64,000 bases of DNA from Portulaca oleracea (Eukaryota > Streptophyta > Magnoliopsida > Caryophyllales > Portulacaceae), in contig CM055890.1 of NCBI GenBank assembly GCA_029582165.1, forward strand, positions 2,212,044 through 2,276,043, read 5' to 3'. A program made the translations under genes and the position numbers. This document shows positions 1 through 10,301 of this stretch, one piece after another; position 1 is the first letter of the stretch; the number at the start of each line of letters is the position of its first letter. The notes under the pieces were generated by a model. That model did no database searches. It was given only the letters and a program-made list of their open reading frames with translations, and was not told the DNA's origin.

Positions 1-471
1 ATGCTAGAGAGAACACATCATGTGTTTGAAAAATTCAATGTGAATGACTTGAATGAATTGAATGAATTACAAGCACCTGGAGGGGGTATTTATAGCTACA
101 ACCCACCCTTAGGCGTCACCTAGCTTCAAGAAAAGACCCCTTAAGGGCTTACATCATTCATCCTAATGCTTACATCATAAAGAAAACAATATACTAAACT
201 ATATTACAAATATGAATAACTCCTTGGATTCTCATCCAAATTCAAAGATTCTTGAACCATATGAAAGCTCTTGGAATGTAGAATAATCCCTTCTAGGATG
301 ACTTCTATGATAGCTTCACGTCCTTGAATTAAGGAGCAAAAGTTTACGTCCGCATGAGTTGATCCTTCCAAGTAGAGAGATAAAGAGAGACTTGAACTCT
401 TCTACCTTCTAGGTGAGTATTAGATGTCTCCATGGTTGACCTTGATGCATAAGGCCATCAATTATGCATCA
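1..471 (-). repeat. Element A 3' LTR, partial
   Basis: Matches 3303-3778 with no base substitution and five single-base gaps, all missing from this copy. It ends in CATCA at 471, the expected LTR terminus. The rest of this LTR lies left of the window. Confidence 0.88.
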
Positions 472-507
472 TACACCCCCGGTTGAAAAAGTTTGTCCTC
501 AAACTTT
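472..507 (-). promoter_or_regulatory. Element A polypurine tract and adjacent hairpin
   Basis: On the minus strand a purine tract ending CCGGGGGTGTA abuts the 3' LTR, as expected for the plus-strand primer of reverse transcription. Next to it is a perfect inverted repeat, AAAGTTTG-TCCT-CAAACTTT (488-507), also present near the PPT of the other Ty3 families in the window. Confidence 0.7.
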
Positions 508-733
508 GGAAGATCAACTCTCGCTTGCCTTCTTCACAACGACTTTCTTCTTGAAAGCTTTGAAGTCATCGTAGATCCCTTTGATGAACTTCTTAAACTT
601 TCTTCCTCGATCACCATAAGACTTGAACTTGTATTTCTCCACCGTGAACGTGGTCGCTCACGCTGCTTCTCACTTAGTCTTACCACTTTACCCTTGTCAT
701 TTAGTATGAAACAATGTACCTTGATGACTTGGG
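508..733. other. Unrecognised segment of element A
   Basis: This lies where the RT and integrase genes should be. Minus-strand translation gives a lysine-rich stretch without any pol motif. It may be a leftover 3' coding segment joined by the deletion that removed RT-integrase; I cannot identify it. Confidence 0.35.
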
Positions 734-2485
734 CTATTTCCTTCTTTCGAATTCTCGCCTTTCAACCAAGTGATCCAAGTAGATAGCCCTTGGATGCTCA
801 TGGAAGATATGCTTCATAGGAAGATTCAAAAGGTGGTGGATACTTGGATCCGTTTCTTTCTTCTCCAAATGTGTAAGAATAGGATCCTTATACTCTTCAT
901 GCCCTTGATTCTCCACCTTCATGATTGACACAATATGACGTTTCTCCTCCTTCTGCCGAGATGGTGGATCAAGAGGTTCCAAAGTGATCCTCTTTTGGTT
1001 GATGGTGAGAGTGTAAGTGTTGGCCCTCCCATCATGTATGACATGTCTATCATATAACCATGGCCTTCCCAACAAAACATGACAAGTATCCATGGGAACT
1101 ATATCACACCATAATGAATCTTGATAATTCTTTCTAATTGAAAGACTCACCAAAACTCGTTGATCCACACGGATGCCTCGCCCAAGGCTTAGCCATTGTA
1201 TTGTGTAGGGTGTGGGATGTGGGCTAATCTCCATTTGCAACTTCTTGACCATTGTTGTAGAGGCGGCATTGGTGCAACTTCCTCCATCTATGATCAAGGA
1301 GCATACTCTCCCTTGGATGGTACAACGAGAGCGAAATATTGCTTCTCTTTGTAGTTGATCCTTTGGCACATTTGTGATATTCAAGGCCCTTTCTACCACA
1401 AGTAGTTCTCCTTCATCTGGCCCTTCCACATATTCTTCTACTACATCTTCCTCTTCTTTGGTACCAACCTCAACTTCCTCTTCTTCCTCATACTCCGGCT
1501 CTACATATAAAGCACTTTGGTATTCCACCAAAGACACTACTCGCTTGTTTGGGCATTCCGAAGCATAATGTCCCAACCTCGCATCGAAACACCTTCTTGA
1601 TGCTATGGGTTTGGTCACTTGGTCGTGAAGTTTAGGGATGGATGGAGCTGATTTTGTGGAGTTTTGTGGGAATGTGTTTCGTGGATGGTGGAGGTTTGGA
1701 TGGGACGTGGGGTGGGCGTTTTTGTGGAGTTTGGTATTGGCTTGAGACTTCTTTCCCTTATTTCTCCTTTGTTTTTCAACTTTAAGGACAAGGAGCTCAA
1801 TTCATCCAAAGTTTTGTATGGTTGTAATTCCACAACGTGCCTAATCCCATCATTAAGACCAAAAAGATAACGTACTCAAAGTTTGTGGCTCGCGTCCTCC
1901 TTTAGATCACACCTCCAAAGTAGATGCTCAAATTCCTTTGTGTACTCCTCCACGCTTCTTCCTCCTTGGACCAATCTTTGCGATTTGTAGTAGTTGTCAC
2001 GTAGGTAGCTAGATGGTAGGAACTTTTCTTGGAGCTTTCTTTTCATCTTATCCCATGACGCACCTTATCTTTCCCTTTGCTTGCACGCTTCTTTTGCAAG
2101 TTTGTCCACCAAATGCTTGCATGTTTTCAAGCTTTAGGGCAACATACTGACCTTCTTATCATCTTCCACATCTTTGAGATCAAAGACCCTTTCCACGGTT
2201 TGTATCCAATCCAAATAAACTTAGGATCAAGATCGCCAACAAATTCGGGGATCTCCACTTTGAAGTCGAACCTTTCCTCCTTTGGACGTCCATGCCTCCT
2301 TCTTGGAACGTCCTCTTCTCCTTCTCCACTTGATGATTTACTTGATACTTCCTCAAGATTCTCCCTATCTTGAGGCGCATGTAGTATGCTACTTGTTTGT
2401 TGAGATACTTGATTCTTTGTTTCATCTTCTCAACATCTTCTGGGGACGATGGAGAGGATTTTGTAGGAGAGCTTGCACTCGCCAT
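734..2485 (-). pseudogene. Element A gag-protease remnant
   Basis: Gag starts at ATG 2485 (MASASSPTKSS). A retrotransposon-gag capsid region can be read at about 1860-2060, in a segment without an ATG: KLQEKFLPSSYLRDNYYK followed by VEEYTKEFEHLLWRC. Downstream, about 1560-1600, the zinc knuckle reads CFDARLGHYASEC. Compared with CFRCQGLGHLASEC in related copies, it is one residue shorter and lacks the second cysteine. The aspartic protease motif LIIDGGSCTN is intact (near residue 110 of the open segment 734-1618), followed by LLGRPW. Several frame changes break gag. Reverse transcriptase and integrase are absent, so this is a non-functional polyprotein relic. Confidence 0.82.
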
Positions 2486-2674
2486 TAGAACCTATCTTGA
2501 TTCACAAAGATCACAAGAAACTCATGGAAGGAAGGTTAGCGGATGGGACGTGGGTATGGGACGGATTTGGGTAGGTTTGTGTTTGGTTTTGGGTTCTTTG
2601 TGGAGCTTGGGGTTCTTTATGAGTTCTTGATGGGTTCTTGATGAGTTCTTGGAAGAACTATCAAGGGGGGCGTG
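2486..2674 (-). other. Element A leader without a recognisable primer-binding site
   Basis: This stretch lies between the gag start and the 5' LTR, where a tRNA primer site should sit. No match to the initiator-Met site (GCTCTGATACC on the plus strand) is visible. It contains short repeats of GAGTTCTTG and ends in a G-rich tract (2665-2672) directly before the LTR. The primer site was probably deleted, or it uses a tRNA I do not recognise. Confidence 0.4.
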
Positions 2675-3778
2675 TGATGTAGAGATGAATGAAACTTTGT
2701 GATGGGAAACGTATGATGGGAAACGTGTGGGAGAGAAAAGATTGTAAAGATTGTTTCAAGAACTAAGAGATTCAAACTCCTTAGCTCGATGCAAATTTGA
2801 TGCATAATGAGACCAAGGAACAATCTCATTACACAAAATCTAAGGATCTTTAAAAGCGAAGATAAGAATCCTCTATCTCAAAGTTCCAAAGAATCAAAAA
2901 TGGCATAGAAATGGATGAAAAAGAACTATGAAAGAAAGTTACCAAACAATTGGAAACAATGAACAAAATGAATGATGAACGAACGAACAATGGATGGACG
3001 AATGTCAAATGATGAACGTTGATGACGAATAAGTGCTTGGACGTGTAGAATGAAGATCACACGTTTCTTGATGAATGCTTGATGAATTCTTGTTGAATTC
3101 TTGATGAAGCACTCGAAAATGGATGATAATGGACGATTGGTAGATGGATAGTTGATGGCTTTTGAAGATTCTTTGAAGGATACAGATTCACCACCTCCAA
3201 GAATACTCCAATTCCTTCCTTTCACCACTAAGGTTGCCACCCTTAGCTAGAAGAAGGGGATATTTCGAATCCCACAAAGAGAGACGAAAACACCTAGCAC
3301 AAATGCTAGAGAGAACACATCATGTGTTTGAAAAATTCAATGTGAATGACTTGAATGAATTGAATGAATTACAAGCACCTAGGAGGGGGTATTTATAGCT
3401 ACAACCCACCCCTTAGGCGTCACCTAGCTTCAAGAAAAGACCCCTTAAGGGCTTACATCATTCATCCTAATGCTTACATCATAAAGAAAACAATATACTA
3501 AACTATATTACAAATATGAATAACTCCTTGGATTCTCATCCAAATTCAAAGATTCTTGAACCATATGAAAGCTCTTGGAATGTAGAATAATCCCTTCTAG
3601 GATGACTTCTATGATAGCTTCACGGTCCTTGAATTAAGGAGCAAAAGTTTACGTCCGCATGAGTTGATCCCTTCCAAGTAGAGAGATAAAAGAGAGACTT
3701 GAACTCTTCTACCTTCTAGGTGAGTATTAGATGTCTCCATGGTTGACCTTGATGCATAAGGCCATCAATTATGCATCA
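2675..3778 (-). repeat. Element A 5' LTR
   Basis: About 1.1 kb, starting TGATGTAGAG and ending ATGCATCA. The end at 3778 is fixed by alignment to the left copy; the 2675 boundary is set by the TG terminus and is less certain because the left LTR is truncated. Confidence 0.75.
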
Positions 3779-4076
3779 CTGGTCCTTCGTTGTTGTGGGA
3801 CCCAAGTGCTCTTTTGATTCTCTTTTGACACTTGCTGTTGAGCCTCCTTTCCAGATGGTCATTTTCACGTTTGCAGTGTGATTGGAGATTGTTTTATTGT
3901 GATCTCTGTGTTTCAATATACTATTTTACTGCATATGCTTTTCATCAAACAAAATGTGCATCCATCAAAATATGTGTTTTGTAATAATATTGACACAATA
4001 CTGTTCCATTTATTTCAAATTGTACTTGAACATTTTGAAGAATTTGTTGCTTATGAGTTTTGCTATCATGATCTAG
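3779..4076 (+). other. Intron sequence upstream of phosphatase exon
   Basis: No coding similarity is visible. It ends in a TTGC-rich stretch and AG at 4075-4076 immediately before an exon. The preceding conserved lipin exon is not found here, so it must lie left of element A or be lost. Confidence 0.55.
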
Positions 4077-4205
4077 GACATTAAGGCGCTGTTTCCTCGA
4101 GATCACAATCCATTTTACGCTGGCTTTGGAAACAGAGACACTGATGAGTTCAGCTATCTTAAAGTTGGCATTCCTAGAGGGAAGATATTTACCATCAATC
4201 CCAAG
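4077..4205 (+). CDS. PAH1/PAH2-like: Phosphatidate phosphatase (lipin/PAH family), LNS2 exon
   Basis: The exon encodes 43 codons starting D-I-K-A-L-F-P and containing [20 protein letters not shown] and [13 protein letters not shown], a signature of the C-terminal LNS2 domain of plant PAH proteins. These Mg2+-dependent enzymes dephosphorylate phosphatidic acid to diacylglycerol in lipid synthesis and membrane remodelling. The DxDxT active site is encoded upstream, outside the window. Splice sites fit: AG at 4075-4076 and GT at 4206-4207, both in phase 0. The reading frame is intact. Upstream exons are beyond element A, so I cannot tell whether the gene is still whole. Paralogue choice (PAH1 or PAH2) is not possible from this fragment. 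Confidence 0.9.
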
Positions 4206-4292
4206 GTAACCTTGGTAATTGAATTTGCAAAGTATTGAGTATAATTTATTGTAATTAGAAATATTGAGATATTGTGTTTTGTTTGTCTGCAG

Positions 4293-4391
4293 GGCGAGGT
4301 TGCTGTAAACCGACGAGTGGACACTAAGTCATATACTTCACTTCATGCTCTCGTACATGACATGTTCCCTCCGACGCCTGTGATTGAGCAG
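4293..4391 (+). CDS. PAH1/PAH2-like: Phosphatidate phosphatase, next LNS2 exon
   Basis: Thirty-three codons, [14 protein letters not shown] and then [17 protein letters not shown], continue the LNS2 domain in phase after an 87-bp intron (4206-4292) that starts GT and ends TGCAG. The donor GT at 4392 follows CAG. No stop or frameshift occurs, and conservation is high right up to both splice sites, suggesting a functional or recently functional gene. Confidence 0.9.
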
Positions 4392-5349
4392 GTTATTCCT
4401 CCCCTTCAAATGGCCTCTTAGGTTTTCCAATATGTGATATCACATCCCTGTTTCTGCTTAAAAGCTAATCTTCATTGTCCCCTGAGTAGGGTCATTTATG
4501 TTTCTGGATTTGTAGTCAGCTTTTCGTGCTTTTGTTTTTGTTTTTCCTCCCTGATTTTTGGAGATGGGTCATTTGCCCTGTGGTGTGGTCGTCTCTGTTT
4601 TGGGTGGTAACAGACTGGGTTGCTGTTGCTGGGGTATTATGGTTGGATGTGATTATGACGACACCTTGGATGCTGAAAATGTCTTGTAGTTTTGTTTTGA
4701 GTTCCGGTTAGGAATGTTGTGGAATAGGTGAAATGATTCACATGGAGCTTCTCTCTGTCCCCGTAAGTATATTAGTCTAAAAAAGCACATCAAAGATGCA
4801 TCCAGGTGTGAGTCGATGGTTTTGGTGGGTCAATGGTCACTCTCCCAGGCACAGCAAGATCCTAAAGGGCTGGGAGGCGCTGCTTGTTTTGCACCTCTCA
4901 GCATCACAAAAATTGTCATTAAAATCTCAAAACTTCTCGAAATAAACACGTGCCCAAGTCATGGATTATAAATCCGAGCAAAAACTAATGGCAATTACAA
5001 ATGAATTGATCGATGTAGGCTTCCATTCAAATCCCTATTTGTAAATTTTAACTCTAACCTTAGTTGTGAATCCCGAAACTTGGGGGTGGGGAGGAGACCT
5101 GGTGCAATGTTTGACCGGAGACACAGATAGCCAGATGATGTTCACGGGTAGTTGGCAAAGGTGAACATGTGAGTGGGAACATCCGGTGATTCACTGCTGG
5201 TGGCTCCCCATCTAGTGGAAATTTTTCATTTCTTTTTGCCTCCTTATTACTGAAGTGGATTGGGCAGGAGATAATACACAATGAGGTATGTTAAAAAAAA
5301 AAAACAAAGAAATAAAGAAAGAAAAGGAGGTGGAGGCTTTCAGGTTAGA

Positions 5350-5769
5350 TTTTTTTTTTTTTTTTTTTTTTGGAAGAAACAGTGAGTCAATTCCATTACA
5401 AAACAAAACAATATCCAAATACAAGGCAGGGGAAAGACCCAACATACAAAAAACAGCAGTACCACAAAAATGACTCAAAACAATATCAAAAACAAATCCA
5501 GACTCAGCTGGATCGAAACTTGACATCTTGAGCAATAAGCATTGCAATCACCTTGTAATCCCTCTCCGAATTCTGAAAAGCACGACAATTACGCTCGTGC
5601 CAGGCATGGTAGACCACAGCAGCAAGAATGAGAGCAACATCCCTTTGCTGTTTTCGAGAACCAATTAACACCACTTTGCCATCAATTATATTAGGCTTAG
5701 CCAGACTTGAAGATTGATAAATTTCCTCAAAGAGCATTTGAGCAAAACTGCATAAAAAGAACAAGTGCA
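5350..5769 (-). mobile_element. 5'-truncated LINE (L1-type) insertion
   Basis: A minus-strand ORF (5504-5770, 88 codons) contains VVYHAWHERNCRAFQ, typical of the C-terminal zinc-binding region of plant L1 reverse transcriptases. Past its stop, on the minus strand, a 3' untranslated part leads to a 22-base poly(A) (plus-strand T run 5350-5371). Target duplications flank it: CTTTCAGGTTAGATTT at 5337-5352 and CTTTCAGGTAGATTT at 5802-5816, differing by one base. Only about 0.4 kb of the element remains; the rest of the RT and endonuclease are missing, as with most LINE insertions. The ORF start is the truncation point, not a real start codon. Confidence 0.8.
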
Positions 5770-5799
5770 TATGTTACTGCTCGCGGGTGAATAATGCTC
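5770..5799 (+). repeat. 30-bp exact duplicate at the LINE 5' junction
   Basis: Identical to 5894-5923, 124 bp downstream in the flanking intron. It sits between the truncated LINE end and its target duplication, the position of filler DNA made during LINE 5' end joining. Confidence 0.75.
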
Positions 5800-6581
5800 T
5801 TCTTTCAGGTAGATTTATAATAACAGTAAAATAAAATGAAATAAAAGCTCTTCTTTTTGATGGAAATGAGTCGGAGAGTGAACGGGGGATAGTTATGTTA
5901 CTGCTCGCGGGTGAATAATGCTCCCTATAGCTACTTACAGCTGACCCTAAGCAGGGATTACTAGTTAAGTTTATGGCCTACAGTACAAAAAGGAGGGAAG
6001 AACAAGACCAAATTTGTTGAAGAAACAAGCCCAACAGTCAAGCACTCCAGTTGCTCAACTTTTTATTATTACTTGTCCTTTTCCATTATGGTTGCACAGA
6101 AAAGTTAAATGTGTCAATAATTATGGTGAACTTGATACCTCAAGTGTCTGGAATCTGAGTTTCACCGAACAGTTTAAAAACAGTTTTATTTTGTTTTATG
6201 TTACTCTCATTTTAAAAACAGGTCTACTTTGGGAAATTTGATTCATTTGTCGATTTATTATTTTGTTGAAAAGTGGCACATTATTGGTGACTAGAGTTCC
6301 TTTTTCGGCTCTTGATTATAGTTGGATGCAGAAAAAATGTCTCATTAACTACCTTGCTTTGCAAAGCACTGATAGAAGACAACTTTTGACCTACTTGCAT
6401 ACATGGAGCATCCTCTTGCATGCAGTTTACGTGCATTTATATGTCAATACCAATCCCCGTCTTTGTCTTCCCATTGATATCCTTGTAAATATTAGATACT
6501 TGAGCCGTTTTCCTCAAATTCCGATGGACCATGGTTAATTTGCAATTCCTGCTTTCTCATAAGTGCCTGTTACTGGTCCAG

Positions 6582-6638
6582 GAGGATTACAACTCATGGA
6601 ATTTCTGGAGACTGCCCCCTCCTGATTTTACCATTTGA
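6582..6638 (+). CDS. PAH1/PAH2-like: Phosphatidate phosphatase, terminal exon
   Basis: After acceptor CAG at 6579-6581, 18 codons and a stop read EDYNSWNFWRLPPPDFTI. The ED-x-NSWNFW-x-LPPP ending is the conserved C-terminus of plant PAH proteins. Phase 0 joins it to the previous exon. The stop TGA is at 6636-6638. The open frame supports an intact 3' end of the gene. Confidence 0.88.
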   Translation, partial: EDYNSWNFWRLPPPDFTI

Positions 6639-7270
6639 AGGGTTACTGCTAACAATGTCAGTGTTTGCAGCCCCATGAAGAAGCATAGCGTATGCATGTT
6701 TATAAGGTATTATTCAAGTAACTTCTGTGCATTATGAAATATTTAAACAAGGACTTTATATTTGTTCCTTATACTGCACTGTAACTCTTAATCCTGATTA
6801 ATTATGGTTTGGTTTCCGTCTTTCCGGAGGCATCTGATCTGATCTGATCTGATATGATCGACTTCAAAGTGACACGTTCAATCTTGGCAGGTATTTGTTT
6901 GTGGAAAGCAGTTATGTTTCATGGCAAGGATTTTGCAGGGTGTGACGGGGCACTGGTGGCTCGGATGAATGAGGGCCAGGATAAGGACTTCAGAGCGGCA
7001 TTACCATGATTCTGGTAAAATCCTCATATGCCCCTAATCCGCACCCCACTATCCGGAACATTTGGGGGGGATTGTTTGGCGGAATAAGGGGGAAAAACAA
7101 GGAAAATAGCAAAAAGGAGGATGTGTATAGGGTCTGTCTGCAGCAGGGAACACTCGTTCCTATAAATGAAAAATGTCAAATGTAGTTGTTTACATAATTG
7201 ATCATCATTCATTTATATTCAAATTGCATTACCTGATTGTTTTGTTGAACTGTGAATATAGTGTGTACTA
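6639..7270 (+). other. Probable 3' UTR and downstream flank of the phosphatase gene
   Basis: Non-coding sequence after the stop. It contains a small run of CTGAT units at about 6835-6857. AATAAA-like sequence near 7285 could be a polyadenylation signal. The end of the transcript is a guess. Confidence 0.4.
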
Positions 7271-7831
7271 GAAAAAAAGAAACGAAATAAAAAAATTATT
7301 TATCAGTGTATATTTCCTGCTATTGCAAAATGATGTACAAGTCTCATGTCGAGCTGGGCTATGGGTCAGGCCGGGTCTGGGCCAGCCTATAAACGTGGCA
7401 GGCTGGGCCTGGTGATCCTTTAGATGGGCCTCGGCGGATTGGGCTTGGACTATATTTTATTGATCTTAAAGGACGGCCCAGGAGCATGATTGACCGTATT
7501 AAAACAAAGAATTTTAATGTTAAAAAGACAACTATATAATAATTACTCCGACTCCCAATCTTAAAACAAAGAGTTTAACATAGCTAAAATGAAACATAAT
7601 TGGCGACACAAATAATAAAGGGAAAGTGAGTACATAATATAGTCCAATAAAAAGGTTTGACATCATAAGACATTCAATGAGAAATTTCTAAAAGCCAAGT
7701 AATATTGATCATTGCGGTCTTTATATCCATCATGTTTAATAGTCGGAGCTGCAATTTAGAGTTATCATTTATAAAGTGATACAATTGTACGAAACAAGTT
7801 ATACAGATTGAATTTCAAGTGTGAAAGAGGT
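7271..7831. other. Intergenic DNA
   Basis: No gene is visible. A GGGCC/GGCTGGGCC-rich patch at about 7350-7445 resembles the degenerate ends of hAT-type elements common in plants, but I find no paired terminal repeats or target duplication. Confidence 0.4.
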
Positions 7832-8038
7832 TTACCCTTTGTACCGGTACGTGTTATACATATGAATTAATTCTTCCTCTCGGTCTTCAGAGCATGGGGC
7901 GATAAGACGAAATGGACTGTTTATGACATCAGTTCGAACCCATCCATTGGCACCTGGAGGCTCCACTATGAACCATCATGGCTTGTTGTCATCCTGTTGT
8001 ATGGGATCTATATAACCTACCTTGGTTAGAGCAACTTC
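7832..8038 (-). pseudogene. Decayed exon of unknown protein
   Basis: On the minus strand 69 codons read as one frame, including WFIVEPPGANGWVRTDVINS and FRLIAPCSEDREEELIHMYN, ending in TAA at 7832-7834. One in-frame TGA (7976-7978) lies before a Trp codon. A CAG acceptor-like site at 8038-8040 precedes the frame. The mixed composition looks like real coding sequence, but I do not recognise the family. It could be a last exon of a pseudogene, or a functional one if the TGA is a sequence error. Confidence 0.4.
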
Positions 8039-8864
8039 TGGCTATACGAAAGAACAACAAAGAGATTAGCAAATAAATAATTGACAACAAATGGCGTGAA
8101 ATTGAAATGTACAAATTCATGTGCTAACATGTGCTGCATAGTTGTCCAACTCTTGTATATTACTATGTAAAATTATTTGTGCGCCTTCGTGGAAAATAGG
8201 AAAAAATTTTGTTCCACTACAATCTCGCAAGGTAACTATGAAGATAAATCTTCACAAGAAAGACATCAATTAGAAGGAAGATTTGTAGTAATAAAATAGC
8301 TTGTGTGTGTCTGAGATACGTGACTAGCTATAATGAAATGGGGTAAAATATTTTTAAACACGAGGATCACCTTTTCTAGGATTCACATATCTCAATCAGC
8401 GAAATTTTAGTTTGATCATGTAAACTTTGGTCTGTGTTGAGTAAAAGGTTGGAATAAGTTACATGTGAATACTTTAAACTGGGTTAAGGAAAATTGAACT
8501 TAAACAGGTGGATTCTAAATCAGAAACTTTGGTTTGTGATGAAGAAATACAGAATAAATGTTATTGTAACTTAAAAAGAAGATTAAAAAAAACTGACCTG
8601 CTTGTATTTGCAAGTTTGCAGCAGGTAATCGTACAAGACTTTAAAGGTTGCTTCAAACGTTGATAGTTGATAGATTTGAAGAGAATGAAAGATTGGTAAT
8701 GTATTAGAGCTTGGGCGTCTATATTAGGTTGGGACGTGAGAGGGGAATTAGACTCTTCATTAGGTTGGGAGGTAGACTCCTAATTAGATTTGGGTGGGTG
8801 TTGGGACGTGAGAGGGAGTTAGACTCCTAATTAGGGTGGAACTTTAACTATAATCTAATCAGGC

Positions 8865-8866
<2 letters not shown>
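8039..8866. other. Intergenic DNA, nothing recognised
   Basis: AT-rich sequence without ORF or element signature. At 8717-8845 a short phrase (GGGACGTGAGAGGG with TTAGACTCCTAATTAGG) is repeated imperfectly. Confidence 0.45.

Positions 8867-8921
<55 letters not shown>
8867..8921. repeat. (ATT)n microsatellite
   Basis: Uninterrupted ATT trinucleotide run of about 55 bp. Confidence 0.97.
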
Positions 8922-8973
8922 GTTTTTGGTGTGTGGGCGTTGGGAACGTATAGAAGTCATAGGTTTCTTATTG

Positions 8974-9249
8974 TTTTTTTGTGTGTGTGTGGGAATTGCT
9001 TCTTGTATTTTTAAATCGATTTTTTTCTTTAATTTGATTGGTCATTAACTCCTACAATCACTCTGGGTTGAGGATTTTAAAATTTGAAGATATTACTTTT
9101 ATATATTTATATTTTTTTTTTTGTGTGTGGGTGGGAATTGCTTATTGTATTTTTAAATCAATTTTTTTTAATCTGATTGGCCATTAACCCCTAAAATCAC
9201 TCTGGGTTAAGGATTTTAAAATTTGAAGATAGTACTTTATATATTTATA
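8974..9249. repeat. Two tandem copies of a ~138-bp sequence
   Basis: 8974-9111 and 9112-9249 share the same order of motifs: T-run with GTGTGTGG, GGGAATTGCTT, TTGTATTTTTAAATC, ATTGGNCATTAAC, CACTCTGGGTTNAGG and ATATATTTATA. Copies differ by substitutions and small gaps, so the duplication is not recent. Confidence 0.75.
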
Positions 9250-9438
9250 GATTATGGAAACAATAAAGATGTATGAATTTCCAGAAACAAAAAAGAAAAA
9301 TAATGTTCAAAATATTGTCAAATTTTCTATTTAAACAATACTGTATTTGTTACAAGATTAAATATTGGATGGATGCGAATCAGCTGTAAACTCGTCATAT
9401 AGAAAGTAGATCCCTTGGACTATTTGATGTGCAGCGTG

Positions 9439-10293
9439 TAGACCTGGCAATTCTCGACCCGACCCGGAAACCCGACCCAAACCGACTCGCAAAAAGTGGG
9501 TTTTGAACACGAAATTTCGACCCGGGACCCGAAAATGACCCAACTCAAATAACCCGGTAAAAAGCGGGTCAGGTCGGGTCAGGTTTGGGTCGACCCGTTG
9601 GGTAAGACACTTTAATTTTAAGTGTTTTGTCTACTTTGGCCTTGTGCAAAAAAATGGGCCCATTTCATGAAAATTAAGGCCCAAAAGTAAAATATTGGGT
9701 GATTTTGGAAAGCTATGCGTAGAAAGAGACATACAAATGAACAATCAAATAACAAATGACCAAAACAAAACCCTAATACTGTCACTCATTCAATCTTTCA
9801 GTGAACCTTCAAACTCCTGCAGTCCCGCCTCTCTCCTCTCTTTCAGTGAAATAGTATATTATTGTCCAAGGTCAAAGTTCAGTGCATTATTGTCCAATAC
9901 CCCAAAAGTTTAGTATATTAACATCTCAAAACCCTATATATTTCATAAGTATTGTTATTCGTGGATTGTTGACGTAAACGGCATAATACTTGTAGACTTG
10001 AAGATTGCCAAATTTTGTCCCTTAGGTGTATATTAATATGTCTATACAACTGTGACATATCGTGGTGATCGAACTTGGAATGGAATGGTAAATTACACAT
10101 GTGTTTTTGACTATTATAATCAATTTTATTAGTTATAAGTGACTGAGAAAAAGGGCGGTTATGACCCGTAAACCCGACCCAAACCGCCCGAGACCGGAAT
10201 ACACCCGACCCGTATTTACCCAAACCCGTATTTACCCGAACCCGATATACGACCGACCCGTAACCCGCCCGCCCGCCCGTATTGACAGGTCTA
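9439..10293. mobile_element. Non-autonomous hAT-like DNA transposon
   Basis: An 855-bp element flanked by perfect 8-bp target duplications GCAGCGTG (9431-9438 and 10294-10301). Ends are imperfect inverted repeats: TAGACCTGGCAATT on the left and TAGACCTGTCAATA on the complementary right end. Both termini carry GGGTCGGGT/CCCGACCC-rich subterminal repeats, where transposase normally binds. An 8-bp duplication and TAG-rich ends fit hAT. No transposase ORF is present, so it depends on a partner elsewhere. Confidence 0.88.
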
Positions 10294-10301
10294 GCAGCGT
10301 G

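Larger units (their letters stand above)
1..3778 (-). mobile_element. Element A: deleted Ty3/gypsy LTR retrotransposon
   Basis: A direct repeat (1-471 and 3303-3778) flanks a minus-strand gag-protease region, so this is an LTR retrotransposon read right to left. The window starts inside the left (3') LTR. The internal part (472-2674, 2.2 kb) keeps gag, a damaged zinc knuckle and protease, but has no reverse transcriptase, RNase H or integrase, so it cannot move by itself. The right LTR ends only 298 bp before a phosphatase exon, which puts the insertion probably in an intron of that gene. The left target-site copy lies outside the window; the five bases after the right LTR (3779-3783) are the candidate. 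Confidence 0.85.
4392..6581 (+). other. Last intron of the phosphatase gene
   Basis: A 2.19-kb intron, GT at 4392-4393 and AG at 6580-6581. It holds a 5'-truncated LINE (5350-5769) and a 30-bp duplicated segment. Elsewhere I see no coding or structural signal. Confidence 0.75.

Noticed and set aside
5288..5473. Phe-rich ORF
   Set aside because: Read through the complement of the LINE poly(A) tail; not a gene.
7350..7445. GGGCC-rich patch as a second hAT end
   Set aside because: No matching inverted terminus or 8-bp duplication could be found.
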